Below are positions 36,070 to 43,342 of a stretch of DNA of 64,000 nt, piece after piece. A program made the translations under genes and the position numbers. Below the pieces are notes generated by a model. The model searched no databases, was not told the DNA's origin, and saw nothing but the letters and a program-made list of their open reading frames with translations. How positions within the stretch are numbered: position 1 is the stretch's first letter; every line of letters begins with the position of its first letter. This stretch comes from Lachnoanaerobaculum sp. OBRC5-5 (GTDB taxonomy: Bacteria > Bacillota > Clostridia > Lachnospirales > Lachnospiraceae), in contig NZ_JH815185.1 in NCBI RefSeq assembly GCF_000296385.1, forward strand, positions 1,838,930 through 1,902,929, in the 5' to 3' direction.

Positions 36070-36932
36070 AACTGATCTCCTACTATCATGGTACCTATAC
36101 CTTTGTTTGTAAACATTTCAAGCAAAAGGCAATGCGCAACCCTGCCGTCTGCAATCGTCACCCTGTTTACTCCGTTTTTCACCGCATCCACACAGTTTGA
36201 AAGCTTCGGCAGCATACCTCCGCCCATCTGTCCGTTTTCTATAAGTTTTTCAATCTCGCTTATACTTATCTTTTCTATCAGGCTGCTCTTATCATTAAAG
36301 TCTTTGTATACACCTTAAACATCCGTAAGAAATGCCAGTTTCTCGGCCTTCAGTGCCTTTGCAACAGCACATGCCGCATCGTCAGCATTTACATTGTAGC
36401 TTGTATACTCCTTATCAAAACCTACAGGGCATATAACAGGTAAAAAATCTTTTTCCAAAAGGTCAAAAATAATATCGGGGTTTACCTCACTCACTTCTCC
36501 GACCAGACCTATGTCCTCTCCGTCCACTTCCTTTTTATGGCAATGCAAGAGCGAGCCGTCCTTTCCGCTGATACCTACAGCCTTCATTCCAAGCTCTCCT
36601 ATCATCTGTACCAGCTCTTTATTCACTTTATTAAGTACCATTTCCACAACTTCCATGGTTGCATCATCTGTAAATCTTAACCCGTTTACAAAATGAGGTT
36701 CAATATTTACTTTTTCAAGCCATTTGGAAATCTCCTTGCCTCCTCCGTGGACTATAACAGGCTGCATACCTACAAGTTTTAACAGCACGATATCCTGTAT
36801 TACCTTTTTCTTTAAGTTCTCATCAAGCATTGCGGAACCACCATACTTTACAACCACTATCTTTTTATTAAACGCCTGTATATACGGCAGTGCTTCAATA
36901 AGAGTTCCCGCCTTTTCAAGTAATTTATCCAT
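36066..36932 (-). pseudogene. argB: Acetylglutamate kinase interrupted by an in-frame TAA
   Basis: The frame from ATG 36932 encodes an ArgB N-terminus ([50 protein letters not shown]) and stops at TAA 36317-36315, after 205 residues. Reading through in the same frame gives 82 more codons without a stop (GVYKDFNDKSSLIEKI..., GGGMLPKLSNCVDAVKNGVN, ADGRVAHCLLLEMFTNKGIG) to TGA at 36068, for a normal length of 288. The TAA stands where relatives read LTDVEGVY or similar, so a single GAA-to-TAA change would explain it. Everything else is intact. It may be a fresh nonsense mutation, a sequencing error, or readthrough; the gene is essential for the arginine pathway encoded around it. Confidence 0.9.
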
Positions 36933-36943
36933 AAAACACCTCT

Positions 36944-38170
36944 CTAGCTTCTGTAGTCCGCATTTATTTTTACATAGTCAAATGTCAAATCACATCCCCA
37001 TGCCGTTGCACTAAAATCTCCCATATTCAGCTTTACCAAAGCTCTGACTTCCTTTGCAGATAATATCTTGGTTGCTTTTTCTTCATCAAAGCCTACAGAT
37101 ACACCGTCCTTATATATCAAAATCTTTCCGTTTTCACTCTCAAAGTAAAGCTCCATATTGTCGGGATCAAACTTTTCGCCACTGTATCCAAGCGCACAAA
37201 GAATTCTTCCCCAGTTGGCATCATGTCCGAATATTGCCGCCTTTGTAAGTGATGAGGTAACTACAGATTTTGCCAAAGTTCTTGCAGTCTCCTTAGTCTT
37301 TGCTCCCTCTACCACCACTTCAAAAAGCGCTGTGGCTCCCTCACCGTCTCCTGCAATCATCTTTGAAAGAGCGGTTGTAACGAAATTCAGATTGCTCTTA
37401 AATACCTTGTATTCCTCACTGCTTTCACAGGCTATCTTTTCATTATCCGCAAGTCCGTTTGCAAGTATTATAAGAGAATCGTTTGTGGATGTATCACCGT
37501 CTACACTCACCATATTGAAGGTATCCACCACATCTTCTCTAAGCGCCTTTAATAAAAGCTCTTTTGAAATATTCACATCTGTTGTGATAAATCCGAGCAT
37601 CGTGCACATATTCGGATGTATCATCCCCGAACCCTTACACATAGCACCCATCTTTACCGTCTTTCCGGATATTTCAAACTCTATCGCGATTTCCTTTGAA
37701 ACGGTATCCGTAGTCATTATGGCCTTTGCGGCTTCATTGGCAGCCTTTTCGCTCTGCTCCAAAGAATTTGAAAGCGATTCTATTCCGGCGCAAATCTTTT
37801 CTATAGGAAGCTGCATACCGATGACACCTGTGGATGCCAAAAGTATTGAATCTTCTTTGACTCCAAGTTCGGATGCAGCCTTCTTTGCGCTCTGCTTACA
37901 ATGCTCCATACCCTCATCCTTGGTGCAGGTATTTGCAATACCTGAATTTATAACTATTGCATTCACATAAGTTTCACTGTCCGTTATTTTTCTGTCCCAG
38001 AGTACAGGTGCCGCCTTTACAAGATTTGTAGTATATGTTCCTGCAGATATTGCCGGAACTTTTGAAAAAAACATGGCCATATCGGTTCTGTTTTTATATT
38101 TTATATTCGCCTCGGTTGCACTTGCAAAAAATCCCTTCGGTGCACATATTCCGCCTTTTATTATCTTCAT
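36944..38170 (-). CDS. argJ: Bifunctional glutamate N-acetyltransferase/ornithine acetyltransferase
   Basis: 408 residues. ArgJ recycles the acetyl group from N-acetylornithine to glutamate, and bifunctional forms also use acetyl-CoA. Self-cleavage into alpha and beta chains is expected before Thr190 in [14 protein letters not shown]; the residue before it is Cys rather than the usual Ala. Oxyanion TG is in LASTGVIG and the C-terminus ([20 protein letters not shown]) is canonical. It lies 11 bp before argB and after a GNAT gene. SD AAGGAG. Confidence 0.95.
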   Translation of the reverse strand: MKIIKGGICAPKGFFASATEANIKYKNRTDMAMFFSKVPAISAGTYTTNLVKAAPVLWDRKITDSETYVNAIVINSGIANTCTKDEGMEHCKQSAKKAASELGVKEDSILLASTGVIGMQLPIEKICAGIESLSNSLEQSEKAANEAAKAIMTTDTVSKEIAIEFEISGKTVKMGAMCKGSGMIHPNMCTMLGFITTDVNISKELLLKALREDVVDTFNMVSVDGDTSTNDSLIILANGLADNEKIACESSEEYKVFKSNLNFVTTALSKMIAGDGEGATALFEVVVEGAKTKETARTLAKSVVTSSLTKAAIFGHDANWGRILCALGYSGEKFDPDNMELYFESENGKILIYKDGVSVGFDEEKATKILSAKEVRALVKLNMGDFSATAWGCDLTFDYVKINADYRS

Positions 38171-38239
38171 ACATTCTCCTTATATATTGTTAAGATTAAA
38201 TATACTCTTTATGCCAAGCTTTAAGCCTTGTATAGCCGG

Positions 38240-38701
38240 TTATGCTACGATACTTGAAATATTTTCCTCATTCAGTACAAGCTCATAGCTGTTTATATCC
38301 TTATTTTGCTTCCAGTTTTGACTCTTCCAAAAAATATTTCCTGCAAGATTTTGCTTGAATGCTATAAGAGTTATCTTACTTATTCCTTCGGCATTTACCC
38401 TCTCTATAGCTTCCTTTACCATCTTTGCCGCTATATTTTCTCCTCTGCATTTTGAATCCACACATACATGGTAAAACGATGCCTGCCTGCCGTCATGACC
38501 TGAAAGTATGGTTCCGACTATTTGATTATTCTTTACGGCCACAACACTAAGCCCCTTATTTCTGTCAAGAAATCTTTTTATATGTTCAAAATCATCATCA
38601 ACCGCCCTGATTCTGAAGCCCTTTATACTTTTCCAAAGCGCCATCACCTCAGTATAGTCCTCTATTTTCATTGTCCTTATTTCTATATCTTTTTTCATCA
38701 T
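38240..38701 (-). CDS. GNAT-family N-acetyltransferase within the arginine operon
   Basis: About 153 residues. A GNAT fold with acetyl-CoA loop VDSKCRGENIAAKMVKEAIE (Q/R-x-x-G-x-A type) and the beta-bulge strand ASFYHVCVD. The frame opens at 38731 but the start codons ATG at 38701 or 38698, overlapping the argC TGA, are more natural for a coupled gene. Its place between argC and argJ suggests a supplementary N-acetylglutamate synthase, as known for some small GNATs in arginine clusters, but the closest homologues may act on other amines. Function is an inference from context only. Confidence 0.75.
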   Translation of the reverse strand: MMKKDIEIRTMKIEDYTEVMALWKSIKGFRIRAVDDDFEHIKRFLDRNKGLSVVAVKNNQIVGTILSGHDGRQASFYHVCVDSKCRGENIAAKMVKEAIERVNAEGISKITLIAFKQNLAGNIFWKSQNWKQNKDINSYELVLNEENISSIVA

Positions 38702-39738
38702 ATTGACATCGGTAAACTTTTTAATCCACATTCTTCATCTATCCCAAACATTAAATTCATATTCTGGATGGCCTGACCTGCAGCCCCCTTTATAAGGTTG
38801 TCAATGGCACCGGTCACCACTATCCTGTTTGTCCTCTTATCTGTTACATAGCCTATATCCACAAAATTGCTTCCCTTAACAAATCTTGTTTCTGCATTCT
38901 CATTTTTCCTAAGAAGCCTTATAAACTTCTCATTTGCATACTCGCTCTCATAGGCATTTTTTATATCTTCTTCACTTACTCCCGACTTCAATGCGGCATA
39001 TGCAGTCACCAGAATTCCTCTCATCATAGGAACCAGATGAGGTGTAAAACTAATCACAATATCTTCTCCTGCCGCCTTTGAAAGTTGAGCTTCTATTTCA
39101 GGCATATGTCTGTGGCTTCCGATTCCGTAGGCCTTCATATTTTCATTTACTTCACAAAAAAGGTTGTCAACCTTCGCACTTCTTCCGGCTCCCGAAGTTC
39201 CCGACTTTGCATCTATTATAATGCTGTTTTTATCTATCAGCTTATGCTTTAACAGCGGCTGCAACGAAAGTATCGAACAGGTCGGATAACAACCGGGATT
39301 TGCAATCAGCCTTGCTTTCTTTATATCTTCACGGTAAAGCTCAGGCAGGCCGTATACAGCCTCTTTTATAAGATTTTTTGACTTGTGCTCAAGCTTATAC
39401 CACTTTTCATATACATCCACATCTTTTATTCTGAAGTCCGCCGAAAGATCTATTATCTTGGCATTTGAAAGTACCTCATCATTTATATTCTCAGCCAGAA
39501 AGCCTTGAGGTGTAGCCGTAAATATAATGTCCGCTTTCTTTGACAGTTCAAAGACATTGTCGTTTTCGCAGATTTCATCTGCATATTTATACATACTTCT
39601 AAATACCTTCGAGTAACTCTCGCCTGCAAAGCTCTTTGAACCGAATCCGACTATTTTCACATCATCTCTTTGTAACAACAGTCTAATAAGCTCGGCTCCT
39701 GCATATCCTGTAGCTCCGACAATACCTACCTTTATCAT
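38698..39738 (-). CDS. argC: N-acetyl-gamma-glutamyl-phosphate reductase
   Basis: 346 residues. NADPH-dependent reductase of the arginine pathway. GIVGATGYAGAELIRLL is the Rossmann motif and ANPGCYPT contains the catalytic Cys; HRHMPEIEAQL is the usual substrate-side block. The open frame reaches 39801, but GAGAGGTG before the ATG at 39738 and the normal N-terminus MIKVGIVG fix the start. A promoter lies at 39793-39820. First gene of argC-GNAT-argJ-argB-argD. Confidence 0.95.
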   Translation of the reverse strand: MIKVGIVGATGYAGAELIRLLLQRDDVKIVGFGSKSFAGESYSKVFRSMYKYADEICENDNVFELSKKADIIFTATPQGFLAENINDEVLSNAKIIDLSADFRIKDVDVYEKWYKLEHKSKNLIKEAVYGLPELYREDIKKARLIANPGCYPTCSILSLQPLLKHKLIDKNSIIIDAKSGTSGAGRSAKVDNLFCEVNENMKAYGIGSHRHMPEIEAQLSKAAGEDIVISFTPHLVPMMRGILVTAYAALKSGVSEEDIKNAYESEYANEKFIRLLRKNENAETRFVKGSNFVDIGYVTDKRTNRIVVTGAIDNLIKGAAGQAIQNMNLMFGIDEECGLKSLPMSI

Positions 39739-39786
39739 AAAAACACCTCTCTTCCTTTCCCACTTTGTTATAATTACTTTTATAGT

Positions 39787-39820
39787 TTCATAATTATACA
39801 CTTTTTATGAATAAAATCAA
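39787..39820 (-). promoter_or_regulatory. argC promoter with ArgR-box-like dyad
   Basis: TTGATT (39820-39815), 16-nt spacer, TATAAT (39798-39793) on the minus strand, about 55 nt before argC. TTCATA/TATGAA half-sites (39787-39811) overlap the -10, resembling the two halves of an ARG box (T-x-T-G-A-A-T). Confidence 0.6.
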
Positions 39821-39847
39821 GGTTTCGTGCATAAAAATTTTTTGAAC

Positions 39848-39874
39848 AAAAAAGGACACCTCTTACAGTGTCCT
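39848..39874 (-). terminator. Terminator after Rpn copy 1
   Basis: AGGACAC/GTGTCCT stem and TTTTTTG on the minus strand. The same hairpin follows Rpn copy 2 at 42269-42295. Confidence 0.85.
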
Positions 39875-39900
39875 CATTGTCTTAAGCCTTAATAAAGCAT

Positions 39901-40101
39901 TTACATTTTTTTATTCAAATATTTTTGAAATGTGCTTACGCTTAGATTTGCTCGTTTTGCAGCATCTTCTACTGAAATTATTCCATCTTTTACAAGCATA
40001 AGTAATGTATTTATAGCCCCTTCTTTTTTACCCTCTTTTATCCACTTGTCTTTAGATTCTTCTTTAAATATGTCGTATAACTCCTTCATTGCATCCGTCA
40101 T
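39901..40101 (-). CDS. Stand-alone C-terminal domain of an Rpn-family protein (RpnS-like)
   Basis: 66 residues, nearly identical to the last domain of the two larger Rpn genes in this window: a charged helix with KEGKKEG, then LLMLVKDGIISVEDAAKRAN and a helix ending KYLNKKM. The nuclease part is missing. It still has a strong SD (AAGGAGG, 40110-40116) and ATG 8 nt later, both inherited from the inside of the full-length gene. In E. coli, C-terminal products of rpn genes act as antitoxins; here such a domain survives alone behind a decayed dinJ-like gene. It may be functional or only a remnant. Confidence 0.65.
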   Translation of the reverse strand: MTDAMKELYDIFKEESKDKWIKEGKKEGAINTLLMLVKDGIISVEDAAKRANLSVSTFQKYLNKKM

Positions 40102-40143
40102 CTTATTACCCTCCTTAACATACTTAAAATCATATTTTTCACA

Positions 40144-40326
40144 TCATTTTTCTCCTATTAAGTCATGTTCTTTTAACACACTTTTTCCTGTGCGAATATT
40201 GGCAACTCTCCGCACCAATTCATCCATATTCTCTTTACTGTAAAAAGGATCCGTCGATACTTCGAACGGTATTCGTCTCTCTGTGTTTACCCTTGCATCA
40301 TCAATTCTTAAACTATTTTGTGCCAT
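40144..40326 (-). CDS. Shortened DinJ/RelB-family antitoxin (probable internal deletion)
   Basis: 60 residues. The second half (RIPFEVSTDPFYSKENMDEL, then GKSVLKEHDLIG) is the C-terminus of DinJ-like antitoxins, and the first ten (MAQNSLRIDD) resemble the start of the ribbon-helix-helix. The usual 25-30 residues between them, including the dimer helices, are absent, replaced by ARVNTER. No yafQ-type toxin follows; the Rpn repeat joins immediately after the stop. It is probably a remnant of a dinJ-yafQ module damaged by the Rpn repeat. Confidence 0.65.
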   Translation of the reverse strand: MAQNSLRIDDARVNTERRIPFEVSTDPFYSKENMDELVRRVANIRTGKSVLKEHDLIGEK

Positions 40327-40503
40327 TATTGTCTTTATTCCTTTAACTATAAAGTATTTTATTTACACTTATTTATAAAATCAGTCCAAAAGTTATCAAG
40401 TTCCAAAGCTTCCGATACTTAATGATAAAATCATTTATTATCATTAATATAGCTAAGATAAAAACTCAATATCAGGTTACTTAAAAACTTATTACAAATA
40501 CTT

Positions 40504-41928
40504 TTATATAAGTATTTTCCAATACCCCGTTCTATTTGAACCGATATGTTCTATATACCCTTTTTCTTTTAAATTGGAAATCCCACGATCTACTGCAGTC
40601 TTTCCTTTACCTATTTTTTCTTGAATCTCTCTCTTTGTAATATTGGGGTTGTTTTTTATTTCTTGAAGAATAACCTTCTGTGTTTCATTTAAATCTGAAT
40701 AACTTACAACTTTATTACCCTCTTTATTACCCTCTTTATTACCCTCTTTATTACCCTCTTTATCATACATAGTATTAATCCAATTAAAAGGAATCTTTAC
40801 TATAATAGAGTTTTCTCTGAATTCAAATGCTTCTTTTCCATATTTCTCTGTAATTTTAGGAACACCTCTACCTGTCTTCTCACTGATATGCAGTTGTAAA
40901 AAAATCTCAGACAATTTTTTATTAACAGGAATGGACTCACCTAAAAAGAATCCTTCTACAGTCTGTCCCTGTGGTATTGTTCCTCTTGATAAAATCTCCA
41001 TCCTGTCAGAGTAAATCGTTACCATGGGTTCATTCATTTCTACCCACTTATTGTGTAAGAAGGCATTAATTATAGCTTCTCTAAAAGCATCTTTATCAAA
41101 TAGAGGCACTTCTTTCCTTTCCACAACTCTATCCGCCTCATCTGCTTGTATAATGTTTAACACATCCCCATATCTTAATATTTCATCTAATGTATATAAC
41201 AAGCACTGAAATCCGAATTCACGTACTGAATACATATTGTCAGATTTACTTTTTCCTGAGAATATAGCCACTCTAACAGGAATATGTGAATTATCTGATA
41301 GCAGCTGTGCCATAATATTATACTTACCATCCGGTGTATATAATCCCAGGTTCTTTTTATATTGTGTGGTATTCAGTTTTATTCCCTTTGCTCCATAATA
41401 AATTATCAGCTTTTCAAAAGATAGTTCTTGATACTCACTTGCTGTATTCTCTATTGTTGGAAATCCGGTTCTCAAAATAGAAAATAAAAAAGATTCTTTT
41501 TCCGGATACTTTCTCAGCTTTTCCTTGCTTGATCCGATTCTTATATATCTCTCTTCCGAAAAAGAAGTAGGTATTGTCTTAGCTGCCGGAATAACCAATA
41601 CAACCACTCTCTTATCCCCTAAATAAATTTCTTCAAAGTGGAAATTAACATCAGGATATATTTGTCTGGCTAGAAAGTGCTTTAAAGGCTCTCCTTTCAC
41701 ATCTTGATTCGGATCGAATTTAGTTCCAACCGGTTCATGCGTCTTATCATGAATCCCCCATATAAAGTATCCACACTCCCTACCTTCATAGGCTGAACTA
41801 TTTGAAATTGCGGATATGTATTCTCCCAATTCCCTCGGATCATTCCAATTTTCTTTAAACTCAAACCACTCACGTTCCGTATCATATTGTCTAAGTTCAT
41901 CAATTTTTGAAATCAATGTGCTATTCAT
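40504..41928 (-). CDS. AlbA_2 (Schlafen-type) DNA/RNA-binding and ATP-binding regulator
   Basis: 474 residues. The N-terminal AlbA_2 domain (about 10-140) shows TEREWFEFKENW and GYFIWGIHDKTHEPVG. A middle region (about 235-385) contains FREAIINAFLHNKW, an N-box-like motif of the GHKL/HATPase_c_4 group, and SEKTGRGVPKITE. The C-terminus (about 412-474) is a winged helix. A linker of four exact EGNK repeats (391-406) joins the last two. Related proteins are annotated as putative transcriptional regulators or helicase-like ATP-binding proteins and some lie in defence islands. No partner gene is beside it. SD GGGAG. Confidence 0.8.
   Translation of the reverse strand: MNSTLISKIDELRQYDTEREWFEFKENWNDPRELGEYISAISNSSAYEGRECGYFIWGIHDKTHEPVGTKFDPNQDVKGEPLKHFLARQIYPDVNFHFEEIYLGDKRVVVLVIPAAKTIPTSFSEERYIRIGSSKEKLRKYPEKESFLFSILRTGFPTIENTASEYQELSFEKLIIYYGAKGIKLNTTQYKKNLGLYTPDGKYNIMAQLLSDNSHIPVRVAIFSGKSKSDNMYSVREFGFQCLLYTLDEILRYGDVLNIIQADEADRVVERKEVPLFDKDAFREAIINAFLHNKWVEMNEPMVTIYSDRMEILSRGTIPQGQTVEGFFLGESIPVNKKLSEIFLQLHISEKTGRGVPKITEKYGKEAFEFRENSIIVKIPFNWINTMYDKEGNKEGNKEGNKEGNKVVSYSDLNETQKVILQEIKNNPNITKREIQEKIGKGKTAVDRGISNLKEKGYIEHIGSNRTGYWKILI
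40711..40758 (-). repeat. Four 12-bp tandem repeats coding (EGNK)4
   Basis: The 12-mer TTACCCTCTTTA (plus strand) is repeated four times in a row within the AlbA_2 gene. Unit length is a multiple of three, so copy-number change would lengthen the linker without frameshift. Confidence 0.9.
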
Positions 41929-42265
41929 ATTATTTTACTCCCGACAATTTACTACTACATATATTAGATTATATCACAATGGTGATAGACCATACAATGT
42001 AACAAAACTACTACATTTCACTTATGAATATTAATAAGTGAATAAGCACATGTAACACATTTTCACGTATCACCTCTATTTTGAAGTTTTCTTTGAGTTC
42101 ATACCTCTTTTTTAAAAACTTGGAGTTATCCTCATATAGTTGCCCTGTTTGATTATCGAAACCATCTGTGATAACTCATGAGATAAACCTTATGATTAAC
42201 TAAGAGGTTCATCAGTAACTACTCACCTTGTAGGCTTTCACAAAGGATTGACAACCTGTCTGTCA
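41929..42265. other. Intergenic region upstream of the AlbA_2 gene
   Basis: No gene is supported. TTCACTTAT/ATAAGTGAA is a 9-bp dyad (about 42018-42043), a possible operator. The stretch 42060-42260 has a short minus-strand frame reading DGFDNQTGQLYEDNSKFLKK that I do not recognise and consider a possible gene remnant. Confidence 0.35.
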
Positions 42266-42268
42266 TAA

Positions 42269-42295
42269 TAAAAAGGACACCTTTTACAGTGTCCT
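42269..42295 (-). terminator. Terminator after Rpn copy 2
   Basis: AGGACAC/GTGTCCT stem followed by TTTTTAT on the minus strand, same as at 39848. Confidence 0.85.
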
Positions 42296-42321
42296 CATTG
42301 TCTTAAGCCCTAATAAAGTAT

Positions 42322-42534
42322 TTACATTTTTTTATTCAAATATTTTTGAAATGTGCTTACGCTTAAGTTTGCTCTTTTTGCAGCATCTTCTACTGAAATT
42401 ATTCCGTCTTTTACAAGCATAATCAATGTATTTATTACACCCTCTTTTATCCACTTGCTTTTAGACTTTTCTAATACTTCCTGATCAAAATCCTCTTTAA
42501 ATATGTCGTATAACTCCTTCATTGCATCCGTCAT
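42322..42534 (-). CDS. Intragenic RpnS-like C-terminal small protein, copy 2
   Basis: Inside the Rpn gene, an ATG at 42534 is preceded by AAGGAGG (42543-42549) with 8-nt spacing, far better than chance for coding sequence. It would give a 70-residue protein starting MTDAMKELYDIFKED and ending KYLNKKM. Because it lies after the nonsense codon, it is unaffected by it. Copy 2 has 12 residues (about DFDQEVLEKSKS) not in copy 1 or 3, so this domain varies between copies. Confidence 0.5.
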   Translation of the reverse strand: MTDAMKELYDIFKEDFDQEVLEKSKSKWIKEGVINTLIMLVKDGIISVEDAAKRANLSVSTFQKYLNKKM

Positions 42535-43149
42535 TTTATTACCCTCCTTAACATACTTAAAATCATATTTCATTTTAGATGTTACAGGAAAATTGTCACT
42601 GTAACAATCATCTTTTGTAAAAACTCCCATCAGTTCGGATAGTATAGTACCGTCATTTATATTGGCACTGATATATATTTCTTTGAGCCCGTTGTAAACT
42701 TCTCTATTGCTTCCGGCTATCACCCTTTTTATTAAATATGAGCTCTTGTTTTCTTTAAATATATCAAAATTACAAATATATATCATGCACACTTCCGGCA
42801 CATTCTCAAAGCTTTCGCCTTTTTTCATCAAGCTTGTAGTCAATACACTGCTGTAATATCTCACTCTCTTTTGATGATTTACATTATCGGCATTTTGAAC
42901 CTCAATATTCACTCACCTTCCGTCTTTTAACTCACAATAAGCATCAAGTATAACGGAGCGTCTTTCTATATTAGTTATAGCATATTGCGACTTATTATTT
43001 AAGACTTTCAGATGATAATCTTGCAAAAATATCCTTAATATTTCTTCACAAAACTCCTTATTCTCTGCCATCTTTCTAAATATAATATCGTCAATGGGAT
43101 TTAACTTTTGTACATATTCTTTGAATTTTTGTATAGACCTGTCAGACAT
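42322..43149 (-). pseudogene. Rpn-family PD-(D/E)XK nuclease/transposase, split by a nonsense codon
   Basis: The gene begins MSDRSIQKFKEYVQKLNPID and reaches residue 78 (...LDAYCELKDGR), where TGA (42915-42913) stands for the CGA Arg codon present in copy 3. The frame then resumes as VNIEVQNADNVNHQKRVRYY and continues to the normal C-terminus KYLNKKM at 42322. The stop falls between the presumed catalytic Asp69 and the ExQ pair (Glu83, Gln85), so no intact nuclease is made. A GTG directly after the TGA (TGAGTG) could allow reinitiation. Rpn proteins are DNA endonucleases related to transposases and some act in phage defence. Confidence 0.88.
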
Positions 43150-43241
43150 AAACCTCCTTTATAAATAGAACTTTTTAAAATTAGAAAATATAAGAAATGT
43201 AGATATAAAATTATTAGATATAATGAACTGCCCTTTTAATT

Positions 43242-43270
43242 ATTATAATAAATGCTATTGATTAAATCAA
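43242..43270 (-). promoter_or_regulatory. Promoter of Rpn copy 2
   Basis: TTGATT (43270-43265), 17-nt spacer, TATAAT (43247-43242), leaving a leader of about 85 nt to the ATG at 43149. Conserved in copy 3. Confidence 0.65.
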
Positions 43271-43342
43271 TATACTTGATAGAAATATAACATTCTGTAC
43301 TATAACCAACATATAAAAATATTTCAGATTTTGGAGGTTTAA

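Larger units (their letters stand above)
39848..40137. repeat. Rpn repeat unit, copy 1 (3' end only)
   Basis: About 290 bp nearly identical to the 3' end of copy 2 (terminator, C-terminal coding part and internal SD). Identity stops at 40137/40138, just past the dinJ-like stop codon. Confidence 0.85.
42267..43292. repeat. Rpn repeat unit, copy 2
   Basis: About 1 kb, including promoter, Rpn gene and terminator, repeated in direct orientation at 46409-47366 with few differences. Homology to copy 3 continues about 140 bp upstream of the start codon and stops near the -35 region's 5' side. Confidence 0.85.

Noticed and set aside
37158-37970. Long plus-strand open frame (270 codons) opposite argJ
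   Set aside because: It is a Ser/Ala/Phe-rich mirror of the real argJ codons, has no SD or family motif, and argJ is fully conserved.
40711-40758. CRISPR-like array
   Set aside because: Repeats are 12 bp with no spacers and are coding. No CRISPR array or cas gene is seen in the window.
42060-42260. Possible transposon-derived sequence upstream of the AlbA_2 gene
   Set aside because: A short frame is readable but matches no family I know; recorded only as intergenic.
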